A stretch of 64,000 bases of DNA from Akkermansia muciniphila (GCA_945898185.1 CAMDHP010000003.1:1-64000); one strand, 5' to 3'. Counted from the first letter of the stretch, positions 1-11,126 are shown. Numbers and translations are program-made. The notes: generated by a model from the letters alone, not told the origin.

Positions 1-574
1 ACTCTCCGAAAAGAGTTCAGAACCTAGTGATTCATGAACTACTGCCCTAAGCACCGAAGCACCTAGGACATGTTATCTAACTTTTTGATTGGGGGTCCCA
101 ATCAATCGCACAATGTAAATTTCAAAGACCGCCTCCCCAAAGAGGAGGAGGGAAGAGCAAACCTTTTCATTTTCAATCCGTCAATACCTTTCTTAAAAAA
201 AGTTTCGAAGACTTAAAAACTCCAAAGAACATTTTCCCATCTTCTGCCCGTCCCACTCTCGTGCGCCGAATCAGAAGGGACGCGGACAATGGAAATCATC
301 ACCCTCCCCTCAAGCTTTTTCTTTGAAAAATTCAGCAAATGTTCCTTCCATCGTAGAATCATTTTTTCAAAAATCTTTATTTAATAAGGGCTTAGGCATT
401 ATTTAAATTCGATAAAAAATTTGCAGTGTCTTTTTCTTGATTCAAATCCTCATGGGCGCACCCCTTCCTGCCCCTCTTTTTTCACGCGCAACGAGCCGCA
501 CTGAAGATCCGAACCTCGTTCGACCTCTGCCGTCCCCTGCCTTCGTAGTGAAAGAAACGCGCTCGGCCTCCCTT
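1..574. other. AT-rich gene-free opening region
   Basis: No credible coding region is visible. The first ~450 bases are clearly richer in A and T than the rest of the window, with runs such as tttatttaataagggc and gataaaaaatttgcag. The stretch holds a perfect 9-bp stem palindrome at 85-105. The only track ORF (450-641, minus) has no family resemblance and is probably spurious. The region may be a long regulatory spacer, or the edge of an element outside the window. Confidence 0.6.
85..105. repeat. Perfect palindrome (9-bp arms)
   Basis: The arms ttgattggg and cccaatcaa surround a 3-base centre (ggt). Neither strand has a T-tract after the stem, so this is not a standard terminator. An operator or an element end is possible. 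Confidence 0.55.
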
Positions 575-1009
575 TCATCTCGTCGCGAGTAGCCAGACAA
601 GTCCCGCCGTTCGCGCCGTCCAGGCCACCGTCCGCACCCAATTACTTAGGGTAAGTTGGCGAGCCGCCGCTATATCCCAGAATCGACCGAGCCTGCGATG
701 GAGCGGCACTTGCACCGCCATCGTAGAAATCCAGAGCACAAGCACCGACAGCGCCCCCACCTGCGCCACCACCGAGCCCGGTTCCCTGACCAGCCACACG
801 CCCGCCAGCACCGCCTCGGCCATCATCAAAGGCGCGGCCACCCTCCCCATTCGGCCCGCGTAAAGTCGGTGGTAGGCAGCAAATCCGGCCGGACCCGCAC
901 CGCGCCAGATATTTTCGTAGAGCGGGTAAATCGCCACCTGCACCGTCCAGACTAGCCCGGTCAGCGCCGAGCTCACCACCAGTTGTGCGATTAACCAATT
1001 GTTACCCAT
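575..1009 (-). CDS. Small integral membrane protein, unknown function
   Basis: This 144-residue protein has about four hydrophobic segments: near residues 6-28, 55-75, 78-100 and 125-142. Polar residues and the stretch YPLYENIWRGAGPAGFAAYH lie between the first two. I do not recognise the family. It could be a DUF1772-like or other small four-helix membrane protein, but no diagnostic motif supports this. The ATG at 1009 gives a clean N-terminal membrane segment. It is divergent from the small gene at 1131 and has no obvious operon partner on the minus strand. Confidence 0.6.
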   Translation of the reverse strand: MGNNWLIAQLVVSSALTGLVWTVQVAIYPLYENIWRGAGPAGFAAYHRLYAGRMGRVAAPLMMAEAVLAGVWLVREPGSVVAQVGALSVLVLWISTMAVQVPLHRRLGRFWDIAAARQLTLSNWVRTVAWTARTAGLVWLLATR

Positions 1010-1130
1010 TTTTTCAGCTTAAGCCATTCCGCCTTCACGCAAGCCGAACGGCCAAAAACCAACCGACTACACCCACCTATACCCATTTTCACTCTTGGCA
1101 GCGCACTTCTCCGCCCAACAGTGCCAGGAC

Positions 1131-1379
1131 ATGAACTATCGAACCCAAGCGGAATTTTTTATCAAGGGCATCACTCAGGGCGCGGTAGATGCACCGGAGG
1201 TCATCGCCTGGTCCGACGAGGTCATCGTCTCCGCCGCCACCGCCGAGGATTGGATGGTGGAGATCTCCAGTTGCGGCCCAGATGAGCGCCTCAAGGTCCT
1301 CGGCCTGCTCAACACCGTGAAGGGGACCGCCGACTCCGCCGAGCTCGCCTCCCTCCTCAAGGCGCGCGGTCTCGCCTGA
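1131..1379 (+). CDS. Small hypothetical protein
   Basis: This soluble 82-residue protein begins MNYRTQAEFF and has a mildly acidic, helical composition. The ORF track starts at a TTG at 1095. I prefer the ATG at 1131, since the upstream 12 residues look unlike coding sequence. It has no recognisable domain, signal peptide or membrane segment. Third-position GC preference is consistent with real coding. Neighbours are unrelated: a membrane protein upstream in the opposite direction and ExoD downstream, convergent. Confidence 0.5.
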   Translation: MNYRTQAEFFIKGITQGAVDAPEVIAWSDEVIVSAATAEDWMVEISSCGPDERLKVLGLLNTVKGTADSAELASLLKARGLA

Positions 1380-1486
1380 GCAATTCGATCAGTGGGGCTT
1401 CGCGAGAACGGACTGCGCTGCCGAAGCCTCCCGCACCAGCGGGCTAAAGCGATCCCACGAACTGCCCGCGCATCAGCCGCGCAGCC

Positions 1487-2185
1487 TCACCCGCCAGTCA
1501 GCCAGGCCTTGAGGAACTCGACTAGCTTCACCGCCGCCTCGCCAAGGAGGTAGAAAAACGCCACTCCGCTCGCGCCAACCACGTAGCCGAGCGCGATGGC
1601 CACTCCGTCTCGCTCCAGAAGCCCGCCCGCGATCAACAGAATCACCCACGCGGGAAATGCATTCGTGAACGGCACCGGCAGGGGCAGAAGTAACACCAGC
1701 GACGCCAGCAACATCATGGCCGCATGCGCCCGGATCAAGCCCGGCGTCTCCGCCAGCCAGCTTAAGCGTGGCTGCAAAAAATTTTCCAGCACGCGCAAAA
1801 CCCGTCCGGAAAATTTTAGCACCGTGCCGAAAAAACCCGGCGGCAGTGGTTTCGCCAGCAGACGCGCCGGCAACCACGGTTTCTCCCCCAACATCAGACG
1901 GAGCGCGATCAACGCAATCGCCAGCCCAAAAGGCGTGGAGAGAAACGGTAGCGGGATCGGCGTGATAAAAGGCAGCGACAGCAGCAGCAGCAGGAGCGTC
2001 CATGCCCGCTCCTGCAACACGACCACCGCCTCACCCAACGTCAGAGGGCCGAGCGCGAACCGGTCTTTTAGCCCCGTAATTTCCTCGGAAAGTTTTTTCC
2101 CCACCGGCCGCGCCGCGGCTCTACGCCGCGCCTCGCGCACCGCCTCCCTAAGCTGCTCCCGCAATAGTCTTCGTTTTTTCGGCAT
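1487..2185 (-). CDS. Exopolysaccharide synthesis ExoD family protein
   Basis: This 232-residue inner-membrane protein has a basic N-terminus (residues 1-40), then the ExoD pattern: a soluble LTLGEAVVVLQERAW segment followed by LPFITPIPLPFLSTPFGLAI and several further hydrophobic helices. ExoD was named from a Rhizobium exopolysaccharide phenotype; its biochemical role is not established. I chose the ATG at 2185. The longer track start (2206) is a GTG lying inside a palindromic repeat. It is downstream of queE on the same strand, with a hairpin between them, so co-transcription is uncertain. Confidence 0.8.
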   Translation of the reverse strand: MPKKRRLLREQLREAVREARRRAAARPVGKKLSEEITGLKDRFALGPLTLGEAVVVLQERAWTLLLLLLSLPFITPIPLPFLSTPFGLAIALIALRLMLGEKPWLPARLLAKPLPPGFFGTVLKFSGRVLRVLENFLQPRLSWLAETPGLIRAHAAMMLLASLVLLLPLPVPFTNAFPAWVILLIAGGLLERDGVAIALGYVVGASGVAFFYLLGEAAVKLVEFLKAWLTGG

Positions 2186-2205
2186 CAGCGTGGATCGATG
2201 TGGCA

Positions 2206-2220
2206 CGGGCGTCCCGCCCG
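2206..2220. repeat. GC-rich palindromic element between queE and exoD
   Basis: The arms cgggcg and cgcccg surround a 3-base loop, inside gtggcacgggcgtcccgcccg. It lies in the short gap between queE and the exoD-like gene. It looks like an interspersed intergenic hairpin. There is no T-tract, so terminator function is doubtful. Confidence 0.5.
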
Positions 2221-2263
2221 CGGTCGATTAAACTGTATCCATAAATCGATACGGATGGTCATC

Positions 2264-2986
2264 TTAAGTCCCCCTCTTGTTGCCGTAGAGCTCCACGTGC
2301 AACCGATGCGCGTAGCGCCAGCCGCGCGCCTTGCACGCCTCGCCGAGCCAGCCCGCCCGCGAGCGGAGCCGCTCCTGCGTTATACCCTCCGGCATCACCA
2401 GCACCTTGTGCGCAGGGAACGTCACTCCGGGTCCGGCCCCGTTCGGGCCGCACGCCAATTCCGCCAGCCTCGCCGCGATTTCCTCCAGGTCCGCCGGCTC
2501 TGCCGCCACGAATTTCAGTTGATAATCGTAGGCCGACACCCACTCGCGAACCACCGCAGGCTGCCAGCGCGTTGCCTCGTGTCGGGCCGCCCAGCCCTCG
2601 CCCGCCGCCTCAGCCGCGGGGGTTGAGTTGGCCAGCTTCGGCGAAATCGAGGCCAGATCGCACGCGATGCCTGCCGGTGCCACCGTGCCAGCCGTCTCGA
2701 TGGTGATATGAAACCCCGCCGCCCGCAGCGCCGCCGCCAGTGCGGGTAACTCCGGCGCGATCATAGGCTCGCCTCCCGTGAGCACCACATGTCGCCCGGG
2801 CTGCGCACACACCTCCGACACCAGTTGCGCCACGGTGCGCTGCGTCCCTTCCGGCCGCCACGAAGCGTAAGGCGTGTCGCACCACGAGCAGCGCAGGTTA
2901 CACCCGCTCGTGCGGATAAAAAACGAGGGCACCCCCGTCAGCTCTCCTTCGCCTTGGATCGAGTAAAACGTCTCCGCGATCAACAT
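2264..2986 (-). CDS. queE: 7-carboxy-7-deazaguanine synthase (radical SAM)
   Basis: QueE converts 6-carboxytetrahydropterin to 7-carboxy-7-deazaguanine in the preQ0/queuosine pathway. The 240-residue protein shows the QueE N-terminus FYSIQGEGELTGVPSFFIR and the radical-SAM cluster motif CNLRCSWC, with Cys at about residues 29, 33 and 36. The glycine-rich TGGEPMI motif follows. The start at 2986 is placed by the family N-terminus; the track ORF is 43 codons too long. Its first codons overlap the end of queC by 7 bp, which indicates translational coupling. The upstream enzymes QueD and FolE2 are encoded about 40 kb away in this window. Confidence 0.95.
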   Translation of the reverse strand: MLIAETFYSIQGEGELTGVPSFFIRTSGCNLRCSWCDTPYASWRPEGTQRTVAQLVSEVCAQPGRHVVLTGGEPMIAPELPALAAALRAAGFHITIETAGTVAPAGIACDLASISPKLANSTPAAEAAGEGWAARHEATRWQPAVVREWVSAYDYQLKFVAAEPADLEEIAARLAELACGPNGAGPGVTFPAHKVLVMPEGITQERLRSRAGWLGEACKARGWRYAHRLHVELYGNKRGT

Positions 2987-3705
2987 ACGCCAGCCCCTCC
3001 GGCCGCCAACCCCGCGCCCGGTGAAGCCGGCAGCGGTCCCTCGTCCACATACCCGGTCGGGTCGCTCACTCCCGCCATCGCAAAGGCCTCTCGCCGCTCC
3101 ACGCAAGTCCCGCATTTACCGCAATGCCTAGCTCCTTCCGCACCGCCTTTGTAGCAGGACCAAGTGCGTTTGAAATCAACTTCGAGCCGCGTGCCCAGCG
3201 CTGCGATCTCGCCTTTGTTCATCGCGATAAAAGGGCGGAGTAACTCGACGTTGGCGTAAGTGCCGAGCCGCATCGCGTCACCCATCGCCGCCATGAATTC
3301 CTCGCGGCAATCCGGATAAATCGCGTGATCCCCGCCATGCGCCGCGATCACCAAACCCTCGGCCCCGGCGCTCTCCGCGAAGCCGCAGGCGATGCTCAGG
3401 AAAATCGCATTTCGAAACGGCACCACCGTCTGCTTCATGTTCTCGGCTTCGTAGTGCCCCTCGGGGATATCCCCGCCCGATTGCAGCAGAGCCGATGAGA
3501 ACAATCGGTTTACGAAATCAAGCTTCACCACCTCGTGACGCACGCCGAGCAGCGCCGCCTGCGCCGCCGCCATCGGCAACTCGCGCGCCCCATGCTTCGC
3601 CCCATAGTCGCAGCTCAAAGCCGCCACCACGACATGTTCGCGCGCCGCCCAGTGCAGCGCCGTCACTGAATCCATCCCGCCAGAACAGAGAACCACGACT
3701 TTCAT
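2980..3705 (-). CDS. queC: 7-cyano-7-deazaguanine synthase
   Basis: QueC makes preQ0 from 7-carboxy-7-deazaguanine, ammonia and ATP. The 241-residue protein has the PP-loop SGGMDS at residues 8-13 and a C-terminal zinc set CYKGG...CGKCGTC (Cys at about 184, 195, 198 and 201). The ATG at 3705 gives the canonical MKVVVLCSGGMDS start; the longer track ORF adds 59 unlikely residues. It forms a two-gene unit with queE, which it overlaps by 7 bp. The Ala/Gly-rich tail after the zinc site is probably a lineage extension. Confidence 0.95.
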   Translation of the reverse strand: MKVVVLCSGGMDSVTALHWAAREHVVVAALSCDYGAKHGARELPMAAAQAALLGVRHEVVKLDFVNRLFSSALLQSGGDIPEGHYEAENMKQTVVPFRNAIFLSIACGFAESAGAEGLVIAAHGGDHAIYPDCREEFMAAMGDAMRLGTYANVELLRPFIAMNKGEIAALGTRLEVDFKRTWSCYKGGAEGARHCGKCGTCVERREAFAMAGVSDPTGYVDEGPLPASPGAGLAAGGAGVC

Positions 3706-3806
3706 GTGTAATAATTGCACCCACATTGCTCCCGCCCCACGCCGACGCAACTCCCCGCGTATGCCGCCGGAAAAGCGTGCCCAAACTGGTTGCACTTTGC
3801 GGGCGT

Positions 3807-5591
<1,785 letters not shown>

Positions 5592-5752
5592 GGTTGCGAA
5601 ATATAGAACGATAGGATTCTCGCTCCGCGCTCCGCCCGCGAGGGAAAACCCTCGCCCGCTCCACTGCACCGTAAACCGGCCTCGCGCTCATATGGTGTTT
5701 TTAGCGTGTCCATCCTGGCGCATTTTAAGCCAGGTTCTCCGCCACGCCTCCC

Positions 5753-6457
5753 ATGACCGCACGCCGCCTCGATCAACTTCTTTCCAGCCTCGGTTACTGC
5801 TCCCGCCGCGACGCCCGCGACTGGCTCAAGGCCGGCCGGATCTCCGTCGCCGGCAAAGTCGTCAACGACCCGGGCCTGAAACCCGCCGCCGCCGCCGTGC
5901 GGATTGATGGCGAGGCGCTCGACCATCCCGAGGGCCTGCTCCTTCTCCTAAACAAGCCTCTTGGACTCACCTGTTCGCACGATCCCCGCGAGGCACCGCT
6001 CGTTTATGATCTGCTCCCCCCCCGCTGGCGCGACCGCAACCCCGTCGTCACCACCGTCGGCCGCCTCGACAAGGAAACCTCCGGTCTCCTCCTCCTCACC
6101 GACCAGACCGACCTGGTCCACCGCCTCACCTCGCCAAAATACAAAGTCGCTAAAATCTACCACGCCGCCCTTGACCGCGACCTCCCGCCCGAACTCATCC
6201 CGCTCTTTGCCGCCGGCACCTTGCAACTCGACGGAGAGGAGACCCCCTGCGCTCCCGCAACGCTTCGCCAACTCGCCCCGCGCCTCGCAGAGGTCACGCT
6301 CACCGAGGGCAAATACCACCAAGTCCGCCGCATGTTCGCCGCTGCCGCCGGCCTCACCGTGACCGCGCTCCACCGCACCGCCTTCGGCCACCTTACCCTC
6401 GACGACCTCGATCCCGGCAGCTACCGCGAACTCGGTCTCGACGCGCTTTGTCCGTAA
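5753..6457 (+). CDS. rsuA: 16S rRNA pseudouridine synthase, RsuA family
   Basis: RsuA-type enzymes isomerise a uridine in 16S rRNA (U516 in E. coli). The 234-residue protein has an N-terminal S4 RNA-binding domain (RRLDQLLSSLGYCSRRDARD, residues 4-50) followed by the catalytic domain. The active-site motif GRLDKETSGLLLLTDQ carries the nucleophile Asp at about residue 106, and the later EGKYHQVRRMF motif is typical of the RsuA/RluB/E/F group. RluE or RluF specificity cannot be excluded. It is divergent from the ABC exporter, with the DUF2071 gene just downstream. Confidence 0.88.
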   Translation: MTARRLDQLLSSLGYCSRRDARDWLKAGRISVAGKVVNDPGLKPAAAAVRIDGEALDHPEGLLLLLNKPLGLTCSHDPREAPLVYDLLPPRWRDRNPVVTTVGRLDKETSGLLLLTDQTDLVHRLTSPKYKVAKIYHAALDRDLPPELIPLFAAGTLQLDGEETPCAPATLRQLAPRLAEVTLTEGKYHQVRRMFAAAAGLTVTALHRTAFGHLTLDDLDPGSYRELGLDALCP

Positions 6458-6509
6458 ACCGCACCTTTTACTCCGTTTGTCTTCCGCACCCTGCCACGCA
6501 CCTTCCCCT

Positions 6510-7307
6510 GTGAGCGCCGTCTCCCCTCTTTTTAGCAGCCCCACCCGCCTACAACGCGAGGCCATGCGCGCTCGCCCCTCCTCCGCGCCGGTGATGTTCC
6601 AAAGCTGGCACCACCTCCTTTTTCTTCATTGGGCTTGGGACCCCGCCGCCATCCAGGCAACCCTCCCTCCCGGCCTATTCGTGGATACTCACGACGAACG
6701 CGCTTACCTCGGTGTTGTGCCCTTTTGGATGGACCGCGTCCGTCCGCGTTTTCTCCCGCCCGTGCCAGGCCTCTCGTGGTTCCTTGAGCTCAACCTGCGC
6801 ACTTACGTCCACTCTGCCGACGGCACGCCCGGCGTCTGGTTTTACTCCCTCGATTGCAACAACCGCATCGCCGTCACGCTCGCCCGATCCCTCTTCTCGC
6901 TCCCCTACGTCTTCGCTCGCCAGCACGGCAAACGCCCCGCCACCCCAACCTCGTCCTCCCATTTAAGCTCAAGACGCTCCGGCGGCGCACCCAACACTTT
7001 CGACTACGCCCCCTCCGCGCCCTTCTCCCCCGCCGCCCCCGGCACGCTCGGATACTTTCTTGCCGAGCGTTACCTCCTCTTCTCCCGCCGCTACGACGGC
7101 ACTTTAGCCAGCGGCCGGGTTTGGCACACACCCTACCCGCTCGCCCCCGCCAACGTCACCACCGCCGAGACCTCTCTCTTCGCCGATAACGGATTCCCCG
7201 TCCCAGCCCGACCCGCTGACCACGCCCACACCTCCCCCGGCGTGGACGTATCAATCTTCCCCCTCCGCTCTCTTTCTCCCACATCGTTTTCTAAAAGCGT
7301 GGCCTGA
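6510..7307 (+). CDS. DUF2071 (YqjF-like) protein
   Basis: The protein is about 265 residues and has the DUF2071 hallmarks: FQSWHHLLFLHWAWDP, LPPGLFVDTHDERAYLGVVPFWM and, further on, ELNLRTYVHS...GVWFYSLDC. The family (COG3361) adopts an acetoacetate-decarboxylase-like fold; its biochemical function is unknown. The start is uncertain: the track uses a TTG at 6477, a GTG lies at 6510 and an ATG at 6564 is equally possible. The C-terminal ~50 residues are low in complexity. It may be co-transcribed with rsuA, since the gap is short. Confidence 0.8.
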   Translation: MSAVSPLFSSPTRLQREAMRARPSSAPVMFQSWHHLLFLHWAWDPAAIQATLPPGLFVDTHDERAYLGVVPFWMDRVRPRFLPPVPGLSWFLELNLRTYVHSADGTPGVWFYSLDCNNRIAVTLARSLFSLPYVFARQHGKRPATPTSSSHLSSRRSGGAPNTFDYAPSAPFSPAAPGTLGYFLAERYLLFSRRYDGTLASGRVWHTPYPLAPANVTTAETSLFADNGFPVPARPADHAHTSPGVDVSIFPLRSLSPTSFSKSVA

Positions 7308-7411
7308 TTCTCGACCTCATCCCCGCACTTGGTTTTGATATTTTTTTTCGGCGTTTGCGGCCTTTGGCGACGAACCCCTACGAGTTTTCGATTTTGAACC
7401 CTCCGCCCTCC

Positions 7412-9508
7412 GTGGTTAAAAACTCCTTCTCCGCCGTCGCCTGCGCTTGCGTGACCCTTGCACTCGCCAACGCCAAAACCGCCCCCACGGTCCTCGCTCC
7501 GCTCGTCATCACCGCCACCCGCGCCCCCCAAGCCTCCGACACCCTTCCATTCGCCGCAGACATCTTTACCGCCGATACCATCAAGTCCTCGCCTACCCTG
7601 GCCCTTGACGACACCCTCCGCCGCTCCGCCGCCTTCTCCCTTTTTCGCCGCGCCGGATCCCTCACCGCCAACCCTACCGCCCAAGGCGTCTCCCTACGCG
7701 GCCTCGGCCCCAGCGGCGCCAGCCGCGCTCTCGTCCTTCTCGACGGCGTTCCCCTCAACGACCCCTTTGGTGGATGGGTCTCCTGGACCAAGATCCCATT
7801 ATCCGCCCTTGACCGCGTCGAGGTCGTGCGCGGCGGCGGTTCCTCGACATGGGGTAACGCCTCCCTCGGCGGCACCATCCAACTCCTCTCTCGTCCCCTC
7901 CTCTCCCCGGAGCACCGCGAAGTCCCGGACGGAAGGGAGCCAACCTCTGGCACTAGCACTGCCACCCTTGGCGACTTCCAAACCCGCGCCGTCTCCCTTT
8001 CCACAACTACAGGCTCCTCCGCCCGCGATGCCCTGGGGCTCGATGCCGCCGCCTTCGCCACTGACGGCCACGACCTCCTCAAAACTCCGGGTCCCATCGA
8101 TCGTTCTGCCGACTCCGCCCACCAACGAGCCCAACTCGCCTGGGCCCGCCGTCTGGGTGAGCACACGATACTCACGACCACCGTCCGTGCCTGGCACGAG
8201 GAGCGCGGCAACGGCACGCCCTACCAGCGCACCACCTCCCGCGAGACCTTCTTCTCCTCGGATCTCGCCGTCACCCCGCCCTCTGGACCCGCCTTCGCCG
8301 CCACTGTTTACGCTCAAGACCAGGCCTTCACCTCCACCTTCAGTTCAGTGGACACAGCCCGCACCTTTGAGATTCCCGCCAACGATCAATACGACGTGCC
8401 GGCCACGGCGGTCGGCGCCTCCGCCCGAGCCACTTGGGGCGACCGCGCCGACGCCTCCGCGCCCGTCACCACCATCGGCACCGACCTTCGCTTCATCCAA
8501 GGCGAGACCCGCGAACACTTTTCCTACTCCGTCCCACTCTCCGCCTACACCCTAGATCGCCGCGCCGGCGGACGCCAGACCTTCGTCGGCCTATTTACAT
8601 CCCAGGCCAGCCCTCTCGCCGAGCGCCTCACCCTCACCGCCGCCGCACGCCTCGACGCCTCCGCCAACACCGACGGCTTCCGCCGCGAAAGCCCCCTCGC
8701 ACCCGGCCGCCTGCTGCGCGACGACCACTACGCCGCCCGCCGCGACCTCGCGTTCTCGCCCACCCTCGGCCTCGTCCACCAGACTACATCGCTACTCCGC
8801 ACCCGCGCCTCCGTTTACCAAGCCTTCCGCACTCCCACGCTCAACGAATCCTACCGACCCTTCCGCATCGGCATGGTCACTACTGAGGCCAACCCCACCC
8901 TGCGCCCTGAGAAACTCCTTGGCGGCGAAGTCGGACTAGACCTCGCGCCGCGCTCCGCCCGGGCCGGTCTGCGCGCCACCGCCTTTGCCAACGAGCTTAC
9001 CGACGCCATCGCCAACGTCAGCCTCTCGCCGAAGCTCCGCGAACGTCGCAACCTCGACACCGTCCGCGTGCGCGGTCTTGAGCTCGGAGGCTTCTGGCAG
9101 GTCGCATCCGCCCCATCATTGCGCCTCGAAGCCGACTACCTTTTTTCCGATGCGACCGTCCGCACTGGAGGGCCTCGCGCCCCGGCCCTCGACGGCCGCC
9201 GCCTCGCGCAAGTGCCGCGCGACACCCTGACCGCTGGAGCGACCTGGCAGGCGACCCGGGCCCTCGACCTCGACCTGCGGGCACGCTGGACCTCCGCCCA
9301 ATACGAGGACGATTCGAACACCCTCGTCCTAGCTCCCTCCGCCCGCATAGACGCGTCCCTGCACCACGTCTTCGCCGAACGCTGGCGGCTGACCCTAGCC
9401 GTTGAAAATCTGGTCGGGACTGAAACTGAAACCGCCCGCACCAGCGCCGGCCTCGTCAGCCTCGCTCCACCCCGCCGGACCCGCGTCGCGCTAACCCACA
9501 CTTGGTAA
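7412..9508 (+). CDS. TonB-dependent outer-membrane receptor
   Basis: This outer-membrane active-transport receptor has about 698 residues. From the GTG at 7412 there is a signal peptide (VKNSFSAVACACVTLALANA), then a TonB-box-like APLVITATRA. A plug domain follows with GVSLRGLGPSGASRALVLLDGVPL and VEVVRGGGSSTWGNASLGGTI, and then a long beta-barrel ending in an aromatic residue (HTW). The track start (TTG at 7355) would put residues before the signal peptide. The plug resembles BtuB/CirA-type receptors, but the substrate is unknown. No iron, cobalamin or sugar genes are adjacent, so context does not help. Confidence 0.9.
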   Translation: MVKNSFSAVACACVTLALANAKTAPTVLAPLVITATRAPQASDTLPFAADIFTADTIKSSPTLALDDTLRRSAAFSLFRRAGSLTANPTAQGVSLRGLGPSGASRALVLLDGVPLNDPFGGWVSWTKIPLSALDRVEVVRGGGSSTWGNASLGGTIQLLSRPLLSPEHREVPDGREPTSGTSTATLGDFQTRAVSLSTTTGSSARDALGLDAAAFATDGHDLLKTPGPIDRSADSAHQRAQLAWARRLGEHTILTTTVRAWHEERGNGTPYQRTTSRETFFSSDLAVTPPSGPAFAATVYAQDQAFTSTFSSVDTARTFEIPANDQYDVPATAVGASARATWGDRADASAPVTTIGTDLRFIQGETREHFSYSVPLSAYTLDRRAGGRQTFVGLFTSQASPLAERLTLTAAARLDASANTDGFRRESPLAPGRLLRDDHYAARRDLAFSPTLGLVHQTTSLLRTRASVYQAFRTPTLNESYRPFRIGMVTTEANPTLRPEKLLGGEVGLDLAPRSARAGLRATAFANELTDAIANVSLSPKLRERRNLDTVRVRGLELGGFWQVASAPSLRLEADYLFSDATVRTGGPRAPALDGRRLAQVPRDTLTAGATWQATRALDLDLRARWTSAQYEDDSNTLVLAPSARIDASLHHVFAERWRLTLAVENLVGTETETARTSAGLVSLAPPRRTRVALTHTW

Positions 9509-10364
9509 CACGCGCGGCTGCCCAGCTCCGTGCGTTCATGCGGACGGGCGCCGCTTTGACCGACGGCGCGGTCATCGGCAGACAACTCTTCGTCGCCTCC
9601 CACCTTGCCACCTACCGCGAACGAACCGGCCGACGACGAAACTCCGCACCCAAACCCCTCCCCGCCATCGCCAATTGGGGCACCGATCTCGTCACCCTCC
9701 GAGGCCTCCGCCAAGACACCTTCGCCTAACGGAGAAGGGGAGGGATTCCGCTCTGCTCAAATCCAGCCGCTGGGTAACGAGGTAATCAAGAGCGAGGCTT
9801 ACCGGGAACTGGGCACCCGTGCTGAGCGTTTTGCCGATTGGATGGCCTACATCGGTCTCCACCCCTGTTGCGCCGGCGCCATGCAGGCGGCATCAAGCCC
9901 ACTGCGTTTCACCTATTCGGGTTGCGCACCGATCCGGTAAGCGAACACATCAATAACATCCTCTAGCTGGGCGACGTCATGCCGCTCAGGGAATCAAGCC
10001 GTCAGCAATTGAGACTCATCGTGCTCCGGTTCTGAAACAGGGCGGTCGACTGCCGGATGTAATTCTGCCGCGCGAAGGTGATACCATTTATATTTTGACC
10101 TGAGGCTTTGGATTTGTGGGTGGGGTTCAGCATGCGGAACCCCACCTAGAATCACATTTTGTTCCACAAATGGCATGGGCCGTTGCGACGTCTGCCCCTT
10201 GCTCAAGGGCTCGACTCCGTGCTAGGAAAACACCTTTGTTCGTAAAATAGCTAAAATGTTAAGCGGAGCGTGGCAGAGTTCGCGGCACGGAAGATTTGAG
10301 AATCTGCCGGGTGCGAGGTTGAAAAGCCTGCTGGATGCGGCGAACCTCGGCTCTTTAAAACGCG
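9509..10364. other. Gene-poor stretch between receptor and exonuclease
   Basis: About 850 bases lack a convincing gene. Three short track ORFs (9502, 9605 plus; 9994 minus) have no family resemblance, and the first two are proline/arginine-rich like out-of-frame GC-rich DNA. The segment holds a perfect 9-bp hairpin at 10120-10145 and a cgaggtt...aacctcg inverted repeat just before the exonuclease gene. It could contain decayed gene remnants. Confidence 0.5.
10120..10145. repeat. Perfect hairpin, 9-bp arms
   Basis: The arms gtggggttc and gaaccccac flank an 8-base loop (agcatgcg). There is no T-tract after either arm. It resembles a REP-like intergenic palindrome. Confidence 0.6.
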
Positions 10365-11126
10365 ATGAAACTACTTTCTTGGAACGTAAATGGGGCGCGG
10401 GCGGGGCTCGATAGAGGCACGCTGCTACCCTGGATGGCAGCGAGCGGCGCAGACGTAATCTGCCTCCAAGAAACGAAATGCCTGCCGGCCGATGTCGCCC
10501 ACGTTGTCTGGCCTGCCGGATATTCTGCGGAGTTCTGTTCGGCGGATAAAAAGGGCTACAGCGGCACCGCCATCCTAACCCGCATTCCGCCGCTGAGCGT
10601 GCGACGCGGCATAGGACACCCCGACCACGACGCCGAGGGACGCGTGCTCACCGCAGAGTTCGCGGATTTCTGGCTGGTCAACGTTTACACGCCCAATGCG
10701 CAGGACGAGTTACGCCGCCTGCCCTATCGTCAGCAATGGGACGCGGAGTTTTTGGCGTATTTGCAGAGGCTGGAGACAGTAAAACCGGTGGTGACCTGCG
10801 GCGACTTTAACGTGGCGCACAAAGAGGTCGACCTCGCGCGACCGAAGGAGAACGTGGCGAACCCAGGCTTCTCGCCCGAGGAACGGGCGGGGTTTACGCG
10901 GTTCATCGATGCGGGGTTCGTGGATACGTTCCGCGAATTCGACAAGGGCCCTCATAACTATTCGTGGTGGAGTTACCGCGGCGGCGCACGCAGCCGAAAC
11001 GTAGGCTGGAGAATTGACTACTTCCTGGTCTCCGCAGCGCTGAAGGGAAAGTTAAGAAACGCGTGGATCGAGCCAAGCGTGCTTGGCAGCGACCACTGTC
11101 CGGTGGGCGTGGAGCTTAAGGACTAA
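10365..11126 (+). CDS. xth: Exodeoxyribonuclease III / AP endonuclease
   Basis: This Mg-dependent exonuclease and abasic-site endonuclease acts in base-excision repair. The 253-residue protein has the full exonuclease III set: MKLLSWNVNGAR at the start, CLQETK (metal-binding Glu at about residue 36), VTCGDFNVAHKEVDL, WRIDYFLVS and the terminal GSDHCPV (Asp-His at about 243-244). Length matches the family. The ATG at 10365 is supported by the conserved N-terminus. A small ggtca/tgacc hairpin follows the stop codon. Confidence 0.93.
   Translation: MKLLSWNVNGARAGLDRGTLLPWMAASGADVICLQETKCLPADVAHVVWPAGYSAEFCSADKKGYSGTAILTRIPPLSVRRGIGHPDHDAEGRVLTAEFADFWLVNVYTPNAQDELRRLPYRQQWDAEFLAYLQRLETVKPVVTCGDFNVAHKEVDLARPKENVANPGFSPEERAGFTRFIDAGFVDTFREFDKGPHNYSWWSYRGGARSRNVGWRIDYFLVSAALKGKLRNAWIEPSVLGSDHCPVGVELKD

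Noticed and set aside
3706-3806. preQ1 riboswitch upstream of queC
   Set aside because: I looked for a short hairpin with an A-rich tail near the start and saw no convincing match in the 101-bp gap.
9605-9940. 111-residue ORF as a transposase remnant
   Set aside because: The segment ADWMAYIGLHPCCAGAMQ looked tempting but carries no DDE or other transposase motif.
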